Source: Clostridia bacterium | GTDB lineage: Bacteria > Bacillota > Clostridia > Oscillospirales > CAG-272 | Assembly: GCA_900770145.1 (NCBI GenBank) | Contig: CAAGJL010000030.1 | Span: 1-48,818 of the forward strand | Length of the DNA: 48,818 nt | Direction of reading: 5' to 3' | Notes under the pieces: model-generated | Database searches by the model: none | Seen by the model: only the letters and a program-made list of their open reading frames with translations | What the model was told of the DNA's origin: nothing | Shown here: positions 39,621 through 46,610 of the stretch, piece by piece | Layout of the letters: each line of letters begins with the position of its first letter | Position numbering within the stretch: the first letter of the stretch is position 1 | Made by a program: the position numbers and the translations under genes

Positions 39621-40240
39621 ACCGACAGCATCTTCTTTTCAAAGCGGTCCAGTTGGTCGAAAAAGGTGAACAGCATCTTGACCTCGTCCTCGGTCATTCC
39701 GCACTTCTCCGCGATCTCCCGGGTGGTCAGGTGCTTATCCCGGAGAAGCCGCGTGTACTCCTGCATAAACCGCTCCTTCACAGCAAACAGATTGTGCCGC
39801 CCGAGGTCTTCTTCCTCCGGTGCGTCGCTCTCTTCCTTTGCCCAGAGTGAAAACCCAAGCCCGTACCGGAATGCCACCGCTTTGACAAACGCCCGCGTCA
39901 TCGCCTTAAAAACCGTATTCTGATTGAGCGAGTTGTCCTTCACCGGGTTGATGCCGTTGAGCAAAGGATAACTGTACAGAAACCGGTCGTCGTCCACCGT
40001 GACCTCAATGCGCACCTCATAGCAGCGGTTGGTGTTCCCCTTGCTGTCGGTAAACGTCTGATCCGACATAAACAGGGAACTGCCGTTCTCCCCGTACACC
40101 GGGGTGAAGAACACCCGCTCCGCTCCGTTGTCGTGCAACAGATCCACCACCGTAGCCCATGGCAGGTAGTCCGCCCCGTCCCGCTGCTTGACATAAGGCG
40201 AAACATCCAGTCGCCGCAACTCAGAATAAGATTTCAGCAT
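39617..40240 (-). CDS. Single-strand annealing protein, Sak3/DUF1071-like
   Basis: A 207-residue protein with LDVSPYVKQRDGADYLPWAT near the N-terminus, resembling the VKKKNGLSYLSWAWA signature of the Sak3/DUF1071 annealing proteins (Rad52-like fold), then a beta-rich body and a helical acidic C-terminus containing LTTREIAEKCGMTEDEVKML. It precedes the YqaJ nuclease with an ATGA overlap and is followed by SSB two genes on, so the trio forms a homologous-recombination module. Family assignment is probable rather than certain. Confidence 0.78.
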   Translation of the reverse strand: MLKSYSELRRLDVSPYVKQRDGADYLPWATVVDLLHDNGAERVFFTPVYGENGSSLFMSDQTFTDSKGNTNRCYEVRIEVTVDDDRFLYSYPLLNGINPVKDNSLNQNTVFKAMTRAFVKAVAFRYGLGFSLWAKEESDAPEEEDLGRHNLFAVKERFMQEYTRLLRDKHLTTREIAEKCGMTEDEVKMLFTFFDQLDRFEKKMLSV

Positions 40241-40437
40241 TTTTCCTCCTCGCTTTCCACTACCCAGAAATCATACCGGCGGTAGTCCTCCTCCGAATAT
40301 TGCATGAGTTTTGCAACGTCCTCAAACTTCATCTCGTTCACGCAATGCACGGTCGCGGTTTTACGGTCCAGCACCCACACGGCACGGCTCCGCACTTCCT
40401 CGATCAGCTCACTGCGATACAACTCCCGATATTTCAT
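40234..40437 (-). CDS. Small phage early protein, unknown
   Basis: A 67-residue acidic protein (MKYRELYRSELIEEVRSRAV, then WVLDRKTATVHCVNEMKF) with an alpha/beta pattern, starting after GGGAGGACG and overlapping the annealing-protein gene by 7 bases. No family recognised. It is the first gene after an 84-bp AT-rich gap carrying tandem repeats. Confidence 0.72.
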   Translation of the reverse strand: MKYRELYRSELIEEVRSRAVWVLDRKTATVHCVNEMKFEDVAKLMQYSEEDYRRYDFWVVESEEEKC

Positions 40438-40451
40438 TTTTTCGTCCTCCC

Positions 40452-40520
40452 GTTTCGCTTATTTTGATTTTTGTTTCAATTAACAGACTTTTTATTTCAC
40501 TTACCGATTTTTTATTTCTG
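40452..40520. repeat. Three to four degenerate 21-bp repeats with A-tracts
   Basis: On the minus strand the gap between two early genes reads AGAAATAAAAAATCGGTAAG, TGAAATAAAAAGTCTGTTAA, TGAAACAAAAATCAAAATAA and a partial CGAAAC. The units share TGAAAyAAAAA at a spacing of about 21 bp, two helical turns, which would bend DNA. It is the longest non-coding gap in the early operon and could be a protein-binding array, an internal promoter region or an origin element. Confidence 0.5.
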
Positions 40521-40521
40521 T

Positions 40522-40731
40522 TTAGTTATCTTCTTCCGCGTCCTCCGGGTCGTCCGTCTCTTCCAGGTTGTCACTCCCGCAACACGGGCAAACAGGTACC
40601 GCCGCCGGCACCCATACGTCTCTCCCCCAGTACTCCTCATAGGTTCCGTCATCGCGGATGTCCGCCTCGTCGTCGCGAAATACTTCCCCGCACCTGCAAC
40701 AACGGTAAAATGTGCTGCAGAATTCCATCAT
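40522..40731 (-). CDS. Small zinc-ribbon phage protein
   Basis: A 69-residue acidic protein with two cysteine pairs, CCRCGEVFRDD and PVCPCCGSDNLEE, forming a probable zinc ribbon, and a strongly acidic C-terminus (TDDPEDAEEDN). GGAGG lies 7 bases before the ATGATG start. Unknown function; acidic zinc-ribbon proteins like this are common early genes in phages of Firmicutes. Confidence 0.75.
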   Translation of the reverse strand: MMEFCSTFYRCCRCGEVFRDDEADIRDDGTYEEYWGRDVWVPAAVPVCPCCGSDNLEETDDPEDAEEDN

Positions 40732-40743
40732 CTTCCGCCTCCT

Positions 40744-41004
40744 TCACTCGTCTGGGCAGCAGACTTGCCGCCGCGTGCGTTCCTTTTCGGCAGCAGCGCC
40801 GCAAAAAAGGAAGAACAACATCCTTGCCTCAAAGCACCATTCGCCGACCCGCATCCCTCCGATACCGGGGAAAAGGTGTCTTTTTTCAGCGTGGGCAAGA
40901 AACGCCGCCCGCTGTTTCTCCAACCAGTCAAAATAGTCAGTTGTCAGTTTCTTCCTGCCAGTCGCAAGTTTCCACGCTTCCGGCGGCAACAGATAATTTT
41001 CCAT
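40744..41004 (-). CDS. Small phage early protein, unknown
   Basis: An 86-residue protein starting MENYLLPPEAWKLATGRKK behind GAAAGGAAGG. It contains LTTDYFDWLEKQRAAFLAHA and a hydrophobic segment near the C-terminus (MLFFLFCGAAAE) that may be buried or membrane-associated. It overlaps the upstream gene by 68 bases in another frame, longer than usual, so one of the two could be over-called; both have plausible start sites. Confidence 0.6.
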   Translation of the reverse strand: MENYLLPPEAWKLATGRKKLTTDYFDWLEKQRAAFLAHAEKRHLFPGIGGMRVGEWCFEARMLFFLFCGAAAEKERTRRQVCCPDE

Positions 41005-41140
41005 CCGGTTTGTCCTTCCTTTCATATTTGACAATCAGTTCAATCCCCCGCGCGTCATAGATGCGCACCAGCGCCGCAATCCATTTGTCGATGTCCAGCG
41101 TGTCGCGCCACGTCCTTGCGGATTCGTTCGCAGAATGCAT
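40937..41140 (-). CDS. Small phage early protein, paralogue of the protein at 42990-43211
   Basis: A 67-residue protein with an excellent AAAGGAG site before its ATG. Residues 17-45 (DKWIAALVRIYDARGIELIV, then KYERKD) are clearly related to the minus-strand gene on the other side of the repressor, so the two arose by duplication. The helix-strand core and basic end suggest a small nucleic-acid or protein-binding domain; function is unknown. It is the first gene after cro in the early operon. Confidence 0.72.
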   Translation of the reverse strand: MHSANESARTWRDTLDIDKWIAALVRIYDARGIELIVKYERKDKPDGKLSVAAGSVETCDWQEETDN

Positions 41141-41151
41141 ATCCTACTCCT

Positions 41152-41177
41152 TTTGTAGATTTTTATTCTACAAAGTT
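41152..41177. promoter_or_regulatory. Inverted repeat TTTGTAGA...TCTACAAA after cro
   Basis: The arms are a near-copy of the ATTCTACA/TGTAGAAT pair around the cro promoter. It overlaps the cro stop codon and lies before the next early gene. It could be a third operator for CI or Cro, or a small RNA hairpin. There is no T tract long enough for a terminator in the direction of transcription. Confidence 0.45.
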
Positions 41178-41378
41178 AGCAAAAAAAATGGTTTGCACTT
41201 CTCCGTCGTCGAGAGCAAGCGCCTTGCTGATAGACTGGACTTCACTGACCAAAAACTCTTTTTTGTTGTGGATCTTATTAAAAAGAGCGGTAGGGGAAAG
41301 CCCAATTTCGCCTGCAAGAGATTTGATGGTAAATTTTCTTTCCCTCATCTTCCCCTGCAATTTGCCGGTGTTTGTCAT
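41163..41378 (-). CDS. Cro-like / antagonist HTH regulator (DUF739 type)
   Basis: A 71-residue helix-turn-helix protein with LQGKMRERKFTIKSLAGEIG, LSPTALFNKIHNKKEFLVSE and VQSISKALALDD, the layout of short Cro-like proteins of Firmicutes phages. The ATG at 41378 follows AAAGGAGG. It is transcribed divergently from the CI-type repressor, from a consensus promoter, and opens the early lytic operon. Confidence 0.85.
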   Translation of the reverse strand: MTNTGKLQGKMRERKFTIKSLAGEIGLSPTALFNKIHNKKEFLVSEVQSISKALALDDGEVQTIFFANFVE

Positions 41379-41403
41379 ACCCGTTCCTCCTTTGTTGAAT
41401 TTG

Positions 41404-41438
41404 ATTCTACACCGAGTATAGCACGGGTTTTGTAGAAT
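41404..41438. promoter_or_regulatory. Operator candidate around the cro promoter
   Basis: ATTCTACA at 41404-41411 and TGTAGAAT at 41431-41438 form a perfect 8-bp inverted repeat that encloses the -10 box of the early promoter. Binding here would block early transcription. The same half-site recurs at 41152-41177 and once near 33861-33868, before the broken small gene. Which regulator binds is not shown. Confidence 0.6.
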
Positions 41439-41443
41439 GTCAA
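41415..41443 (-). promoter_or_regulatory. Early lytic promoter (minus strand)
   Basis: On the minus strand TTGACA (41438-41443) and TATACT (41415-41420) are separated by exactly 17 bases, a near-perfect sigma-A promoter directed toward cro and the early operon. It lies between the half-sites of the operator candidate. Confidence 0.85.
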
Positions 41444-41483
41444 GACATTTTTTCAAAAAACTTTGACTTTTTTTCAAAAAATG

Positions 41484-41512
41484 TTGATTTTCATTCCCCA
41501 ATATGATATGAT
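41484..41512 (+). promoter_or_regulatory. Repressor maintenance promoter (plus strand)
   Basis: TTGATT (41484-41489) and TATGAT (41507-41512) are 17 bases apart and direct transcription to the CI-type repressor 23 bases downstream, with CGGAGG as ribosome binding site. Back-to-back placement with the stronger early promoter makes a classic lysis-lysogeny switch. Confidence 0.75.
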
Positions 41513-41534
41513 GTAGGTACACGGAGGTGCTACT

Positions 41535-42191
41535 ATGCCCAATCTTACAGAATTCGGAACAAGAATCAAGCAGAAACGGCTTGAACTCAATATGACGCAG
41601 GATGAACTGGCGCGAAAGGTCGGATATACATCCCGGTCAAGTATCAATAAAATAGAACTCGGATTTGTGGATCTTCCACAATCCAAAATTGCCGCAATCG
41701 CCAACGCGCTCGGCACCACGCCCGCATATCTGATGGGGTGGGATTCCGAAAAGAATACCGCCACCTCCCCCTTCGTCGGGTTTTCCAACATCTCCCCCGT
41801 TTCCACCCAGCGCATCCCGATGCTCGGCGAGATTGCCTGCGGCCAGCCGCTCCTGTGCAATGAAGACCACGAAAGTTATATTGAAACCAACTCCGCCATC
41901 AAAGCGGATTTCTGCCTGAGATGCAAGGGTGACAGTATGACCGGGGCAAGAATTTATGACGGAGACATCGTTTTCGTTCACCAGCAGGAAATTGTGGAGA
42001 ACGGGCAGATTGCCGCCGTTGCAATCGGCAACGAAGCCACGCTGAAAAGAGTGTTCTATTACCCGGAAAAAGCAAAGCTGGTGTTGCAAGCCGAAAACCC
42101 GAAATATGAGCCCCTCGTTTTTGTCAACGAGGAGCTCAACGAGGTCCATATCCTCGGCCTTGCCATCATGTTTCAAAGTACCGTAAGATAA
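41535..42191 (+). CDS. CI/LexA-type phage repressor with S24 self-cleavage domain
   Basis: A 218-residue repressor maintaining lysogeny. The N-terminal HTH (IKQKRLELNMTQDELARKVG, then YTSRSSINKIELG) covers residues 10-70. The C-terminal S24 peptidase domain has catalytic Ser134 (GDSMTG) and Lys171 (ATLKRVF), 37 residues apart as in LexA, and a cleavage loop LGEIACGQPL with a Cys102-Gly103 bond like that of UmuD. All residues needed for RecA-stimulated cleavage are present, so the prophage should be SOS-inducible. CGGAGG precedes the ATG. Confidence 0.93.
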   Translation: MPNLTEFGTRIKQKRLELNMTQDELARKVGYTSRSSINKIELGFVDLPQSKIAAIANALGTTPAYLMGWDSEKNTATSPFVGFSNISPVSTQRIPMLGEIACGQPLLCNEDHESYIETNSAIKADFCLRCKGDSMTGARIYDGDIVFVHQQEIVENGQIAAVAIGNEATLKRVFYYPEKAKLVLQAENPKYEPLVFVNEELNEVHILGLAIMFQSTVR

Positions 42192-42216
42192 ATTTCTATA
42201 GGGAGGAATTTGACAT

Positions 42217-42972
42217 ATGAAAGAGATTTCCGAAAAAAAGAAAAAAGTCCTTTTTGTAGTGGGTGCGGTGCTGTGCTTTTCATTCTTGGTTCTATCTTTT
42301 GCGCTGATACCAACTGCGGCAGAAGAGTATTCGTGCTTTTCAATAGACCGCGAAACCCTCGCTGTTACACATATTTACTTGACCGAAGCGGTGCTTCTGC
42401 TTGCCCTTTCCGCAGTCTCGTTGATCCTTGGCATCGTTCTGTTTATCACTATGGTAATGAGATTTTCCGGCTCGACTAAAAAAGTAATCAGTGCCATTGC
42501 GTTTGCTCTGCTTTTTGTTGCCGTACTTGCGCTTTCCGCTGTGGGTACATGGAATTCCTATGACAATATGCAATATGAAATAGATCGTCAAAAGAAATAT
42601 ATAGAAGACAACACGCTCAGATACACAGAAGTATCCATCGGTGATTTCCTTGATGACGTAAATCGGTTCCCTAAAAAATACGAAGGAAAAGCAGTAACTC
42701 TTGAAGGGTGGGTTCGCGACCCCGACAGTTACTACGATAGCGAAATACCCGGATTGGAGAATGACCGCATCGAGACATTCACCCTATCTTTGGACTCCTG
42801 TTCTGTAACGGTTATCTATTATTTAAGTTCACTTGGCGCGTCCATGCCAAGAGCCTTAAAGGGTGACTATGCCGTGGTAACCGGCGAGGCGCATGTTTTT
42901 TACTCTGAAAAAACTCAAAAATATGTTGCGTATCTGGATAACTCCACCTATGAAATAAAAGACAAAAAATAA
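42217..42972 (+). CDS. Membrane protein with C-terminal OB-fold-like domain, lysogenic-conversion candidate
   Basis: A 251-residue protein with three membrane helices (about residues 10-30, 52-80 and 88-110) and a soluble region from 120. KKYEGKAVTLEGWVRDPDSY and LKGDYAVVTGEAHVF resemble the tRNA_anti-like OB-fold family found in lipoproteins and exported proteins. It lies between repressor and integrase on the same strand, so it is probably expressed in lysogens, and it is more AT-rich than its surroundings. Such cargo often alters the host envelope or blocks other phages; here that is a guess. Confidence 0.78.
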   Translation: MKEISEKKKKVLFVVGAVLCFSFLVLSFALIPTAAEEYSCFSIDRETLAVTHIYLTEAVLLLALSAVSLILGIVLFITMVMRFSGSTKKVISAIAFALLFVAVLALSAVGTWNSYDNMQYEIDRQKKYIEDNTLRYTEVSIGDFLDDVNRFPKKYEGKAVTLEGWVRDPDSYYDSEIPGLENDRIETFTLSLDSCSVTVIYYLSSLGASMPRALKGDYAVVTGEAHVFYSEKTQKYVAYLDNSTYEIKDKK

Positions 42973-42979
42973 CCCCTGA

Positions 42980-43024
42980 ACGGGAACGGTCAGGAAGCAC
43001 CAACCACCCCGCCGCCGTTCCCGT
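42980..43024. terminator. Hairpin between convergent genes
   Basis: ACGGGAACGG (42980-42989) pairs with CCGTTCCCGT (43015-43024) across a 25-base loop, between the end of the membrane-protein gene and the end of the minus-strand gene. It could terminate either transcript; the loop is long and T tracts are weak. Confidence 0.4.
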
Positions 43025-43211
43025 CCTTTCTCTCGTATCTGACGCACAGTTCAATTCCCCGCGCCGCAAAGATGCGCACCAGTGCCGCAAGCAATTTTTC
43101 AATATCCGGCTCGTTCTTCCCCGATTGCGGCAAATTTATACTGCCGGAGCCGTCGCGCGCATATTCTTTATCGGTAACGGGTTCCGGGCGCTTTGCGTCG
43201 TTCAATTTCAT
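42990..43211 (-). CDS. Small protein, paralogue of the early protein at 40937-41140
   Basis: A 73-residue protein on the minus strand inside the otherwise + lysogeny region. Residues about 37-63 (EKLLAALVRIFAARGIELCV, then RYERKDG) match the early-operon protein. GGAGG sits only one base before the ATG at 43211; a TTG at 43205 has better spacing and may be the true start. The C-terminus is Gly-rich and low in complexity. Presence on both sides of the repressor points to duplication or a module inversion. Function unknown. Confidence 0.6.
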   Translation of the reverse strand: MKLNDAKRPEPVTDKEYARDGSGSINLPQSGKNEPDIEKLLAALVRIFAARGIELCVRYERKDGNGGGVVGAS

Positions 43212-43293
43212 CCCTCCAAAAAATCAGATAAAGGCATCCGCCTTTTATTGAAAAATATGCCGGACATCACAAAAAAAGAATGGAGCCAGGACT

Positions 43294-43488
43294 ATGAAAA
43301 AACCGAAATTCCCCTTTTCCGAAATCTTTGACAGAGGCGTATATATGTACATCTCTTTCCTGTTTTTGTCCTATTACGCCGTGCAACTGATCCGGCTGGG
43401 AGAACTCAATGCGGTGGAGATCGTTTTATTTGCCGTCTTTGTGGTCTACGCAATCGTTACATTCTTTGTGACAAGCGAAAAGGAGTAA
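43294..43488 (+). CDS. Small two-helix membrane protein upstream of the integrase
   Basis: A 64-residue protein with two membrane helices (about residues 16-32 and 40-58) and a basic N-terminus (MKKPKFPFSEIFDRG). GGAG lies 8 bases before the ATG, and its stop codon is 4 bases from the integrase start, whose ribosome binding site it contains, so the two are likely co-expressed. Unknown role; a recombination directionality factor would be soluble, so this is not a good candidate for one. Confidence 0.65.
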   Translation: MKKPKFPFSEIFDRGVYMYISFLFLSYYAVQLIRLGELNAVEIVLFAVFVVYAIVTFFVTSEKE

Positions 43489-43492
43489 AAAT

Positions 43493-44812
43493 ATGAAAGA
43501 ACCGAAAACCGTCGGCGGCTATATCCGGGTGTCCACCGAAGAGCAGTCGCGGAAAGGGCTTTCGTTGGAGTCTCAAAAAGCCGATATAGAGGATTACTGC
43601 AAACGGCAGGGGTACCGGCTTGCGGGGCTGTACATCGACCGGGGCATCACTGCCCGGAAAAATTTGTATAAACGGACAGCCTTTATGGAGATGATGCAGG
43701 ACGTGAAAAGGCGGAAGATTAACCATGTCGTGGTTATCCGCCTGGATCGATTCTTCCGCAATGTGTATGACTATCACCGTATGATGCACGAGTTTCTTGA
43801 CCCCGCCGGATGTGGCTGGTCGGCAGTGAAGGAGGAGTACGACACCACTACCACCAACGGCAGACTGATGATCAACCTGCGGCTTTCCATCGCGGAACAG
43901 GAGTGCGACCAGGACTCCGACCGGATTAAGGACGTTTTCGCCAACCGCGTCCGGGAGGGATTTGTGGTAACCGGCCATACACCGATCGGGCTGAAGATTG
44001 AAAACAAACGCCTTGTACCGAATGAGGACGCAGACCTCCTGCGGGATATGTTCCAAACTTACCTGCGGCTGAACTCCGTCGGAAAAACGCTGTGCTACAT
44101 CAATGAAAAGTACGGCAGACACTACGATTACACCACAGTCAGAAGAACGCTCACCAAAAGGATTTATATCGGGGAATACCGGGACAATGCGCAATTCTGC
44201 GAGCCGCTGGTCAGCCGGGAAACATTTTTCGCCGTCGAACGGAATCTGCGGCATAACGTCAGAGTCCGGAAAAGTCATAACAACTATATGTTCTGCGGGC
44301 TCTTGCGCTGTGAGGAGTGCGGCAGAACCCTGATCGGCTGCGTCAACCGCGGGCATCTTTACTACCGCTGTAACGGCGCATATATGAACAACGCCTGCCT
44401 CCAGCGGAATTATATCCGCGAGGACGCTGTAGAAGCCTACCTCCTTGAGAACGTGGAACGCCTCGTAGAAGAATATAAATTTGAAATCGAAACCAAAGAA
44501 AAAACGGTTGCTCCAAACAAAAGCAACCGGGAAAAGATTCAGAAAAAAATCGACCGCCTGACCGACCTGTTCGTCAACGGAATGATCGGGATGGACGACT
44601 TCAGAAAACGGAAATCAGAACTCGATGCCCAACTCGAAGAAGAACCGGAGCCCGTTAAAAAAGACCTCACCGCCGTCAACGCCTTCCTCGCCAGAGGACT
44701 CCTCCCCGTGTATCACACCCTTACCCCGGAAGAAAAACAAAGCCTCTGGAGGTCCGCCGTCCAAGAAATCCGCATAAAGGACAAAGAAATCCTCTCCGTC
44801 CGTTTTTTATAA
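43493..44812 (+). CDS. int: Large serine recombinase (phage integrase)
   Basis: A 439-residue integrase. The resolvase domain carries the nucleophile Ser14 in YIRVSTEEQSRKGLS and the DRFFRN arginine helix; the recombinase domain follows (TPIGLKIENKRL, then LTKRIYIGEYRDN), then a zinc ribbon (CGLLRCEECGRTL ... YYRCNGAYMNNAC) and a coiled-coil motif (REKIQKKIDRLTDLFVNGMI). It is slightly short for the family but complete. It ends 24 bases before the attR core, the usual placement. It recombines attP with attB in the ATPase gene and, with an unidentified directionality factor, attL with attR. Confidence 0.95.
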   Translation: MKEPKTVGGYIRVSTEEQSRKGLSLESQKADIEDYCKRQGYRLAGLYIDRGITARKNLYKRTAFMEMMQDVKRRKINHVVVIRLDRFFRNVYDYHRMMHEFLDPAGCGWSAVKEEYDTTTTNGRLMINLRLSIAEQECDQDSDRIKDVFANRVREGFVVTGHTPIGLKIENKRLVPNEDADLLRDMFQTYLRLNSVGKTLCYINEKYGRHYDYTTVRRTLTKRIYIGEYRDNAQFCEPLVSRETFFAVERNLRHNVRVRKSHNNYMFCGLLRCEECGRTLIGCVNRGHLYYRCNGAYMNNACLQRNYIREDAVEAYLLENVERLVEEYKFEIETKEKTVAPNKSNREKIQKKIDRLTDLFVNGMIGMDDFRKRKSELDAQLEEEPEPVKKDLTAVNAFLARGLLPVYHTLTPEEKQSLWRSAVQEIRIKDKEILSVRFL

Positions 44813-44836
44813 ACGTTGGTATACTAACTTTACAAA

Positions 44837-44845
44837 CCCCGAGGG
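44837..44845 (+). other. attR: attR core (prophage right attachment site)
   Basis: CCCCGAGGG repeats the attL core. On its left is phage sequence with TATACTAAC at 44820-44828, the left arm of attP; on its right the ATPase frame resumes as GLPMMI. The arms TATACTAAC and GTTAGTATA (6043-6051) are exact inverted copies 26 bases apart once joined, and their centre is the GA at 44841-44842. Confidence 0.88.
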
Positions 44846-46601
44846 GCTGCCGATGATGATTGCGGTGGTGCTTTCCTCCAACATCCGCCGGATGTTGCGG
44901 GATCAGGTGCTGGTGCGCAAACCCGCAGGGATCGAGGCGGCGGGCAGTATGAATATTCTGTTTACCGACAAAACGGGCACGCTCACCCGCGGGCGCCTGA
45001 CCGCCTCCTTTGTGCTGACGGCGGGCGGCACGTTCGGCAGCGTGGCGGAACTGCACAAAAAAGCGCCGGGGCTTTTCCGGCTGTTGTCCCTCTCGGCATA
45101 TGCCAATTCCGGCGCCATGCCGGGAGAGCGGGACGGCAAAGTCGCCGCGCTCGGCGGAAACGCCACCGACCGGGCGCTGCTTTCCGCCTTTCTCCCGTTC
45201 GGCACGCCGGAATATGCGGTGCGGGCGCGACTACCCTTTGACAGCGCCCGTAAATTTGCCGCCGTGCGCTTGGGGGACGGGCGAGTGTTTGTCACCGGGG
45301 CGCCCGAAAAACTGCTGCCCCACGTGCACGCCGCCAAAGACCCGGACGGGTTGCCCGGCGCTTTTTCCCGCAACGTGTTTGCGGGGCAACTGCGGGCGAG
45401 GGCGGAACGCGGCGAACGGGTAATCTTATTGTGCGAAGCCGAAAAAATGCCGGATGAGGACGGCGGAATCCCGCCCCTTTCCCTGCTGGCGGCGGTCAGT
45501 TTCTGCGACCCCGTGCGCCCGGAGGCGGCGGGCGCGGTGGCGACCCTGCGGCGCGCCGGCGTGCAGGTGGTGATGATCACCGGGGACGGGAAAGAGACCG
45601 CCACCCACATCGCCGCCGCGTGCGGAATGCTGAACACGGACTCCGTATGCCTGGACGGCGGCGAACTGGCGGCGCTTTCCGATGAGGAACTCTCGGCGCT
45701 CTTACCCCGCCTTGCGGTGGTGGCGCGCGCCTTGCCCTCCGACAAAAGCCGCCTGGTGCGCCTTGGCAGGGCGGCGGGGCTGGTGGTCGGCATGACAGGG
45801 GACGGCGTGAACGACGCGCCCGCCCTCAAAGCCGCCGACGTGGGCTTTGCCATGGGTAGCGGCACCGGCGTGGCGAAAGAGGCGGGCGATGTGGTGATTC
45901 TGGACGACAACCTTGCCTCCGTGACCCACGCGGTGCTTTACGGGCGCACCATCTTCAAAAGCATCCGCAAATTCATCACGTTACAGCTGATTATGAACTT
46001 CTGCGCCGTGGGCATTTCCGTCATCGGTCCCTTCATCGGGTTTGAATCCCCGGTCACGGTGGTGCAGATGTTGTGGATCAACCTGATTATGGATACCCTC
46101 GGCGGGCTTGCCTTTGCGGGCGAGGCGCCCATGCCGCGCTACCTGAAAGAACCGCCCAAAAAGCGAGACGAGCCGATCCTCACCCGCGGCATTGCGGGGC
46201 GCATTGCGTTTCTCTCCGCTTTCACCGTGGCGCTGTCGGTCTTTTTCTTGAAATCCCCCCTCACGGTACGCGTTTTCCGGCAGATGCCGGGGGATTTGTG
46301 CCTCCTGACCGCCTTCTTTGCGCTCTTTATTTTCGCCGGGGTCTTCAACTGTTTCAATGCGAGAAGCGACCGCGTACGCATGCTTGCCGGGATCCGCAAA
46401 AACAAGGCGTTTTTGCCGATTATGCTGGCGGTGGCGGCGGTGCAGATTGCCTTTGTGTACCTGGGCGGCACGATGTTGCGCACCACGCCCCTGACCCCGA
46501 AAGAACTCGGCGCCACGCTGTTGTTTGCCTTTTCGGTGATTCCGGCGGGCTTTTTGCAGCTGGTATGGAAAAAACTGTGCGGCAAGGGCGATCTTTACTG
46601 A
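44846..46601 (+). pseudogene. P-type Ca2+-transporting ATPase, C-terminal part, split by the prophage
   Basis: The remaining 585 codons of the ATPase begun at 5144. In order: end of M4 (GLPMMIAVVLSSN), phosphorylation motif DKTGTLT with the catalytic Asp near residue 35 of this part, nucleotide-binding domain (TGAPEKLLPH), ITGDGKETA, the hinge TGDGVNDAPALKAADVGFAM, and helices M5-M10 with LQLIMNFCAV and MLWINLIMDTLGG. No internal stops or frameshifts. Translation in the lysogen could start at ATG 44853, giving 582 residues, and the transcript could come from the integrase gene 40 bases upstream; without the actuator domain and M1-M3 it should not pump. Joined to the left part it makes an 881-residue enzyme. 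Confidence 0.9.
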
Positions 46602-46610
46602 TTTTTTACC

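Larger units (their letters stand above)
6025..44845. mobile_element. Complete podovirus-like prophage integrated in a P-type ATPase gene
   Basis: The element is bounded by the 9-bp direct repeat CCCCGAGGG (6025-6033 and 44837-44845), giving a unit of 38,812 bp. It carries a large serine recombinase next to attR, a CI/Cro switch, a recombination-replication module, terminase, portal, protease, scaffold, capsid, tail and membrane-protein genes, with lysogeny genes on + and almost everything else on the minus strand. All core structural genes look intact apart from small remnants at 33655-33856 and 37490-37666. N4-gp56-type capsid, P22-like portal and a nozzle-like hub with no tape measure indicate a short-tailed phage. 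Confidence 0.95.

Noticed and set aside
43493..44812. Integrative conjugative element or transposon instead of a prophage
   Set aside because: A full set of terminase, portal, scaffold, capsid and tail genes is present, and no relaxase or conjugation gene was found.
44812..44853. tRNA gene as attachment site
   Set aside because: No cloverleaf or CCA-type end is seen; the shared core lies in the ATPase coding sequence on both sides.
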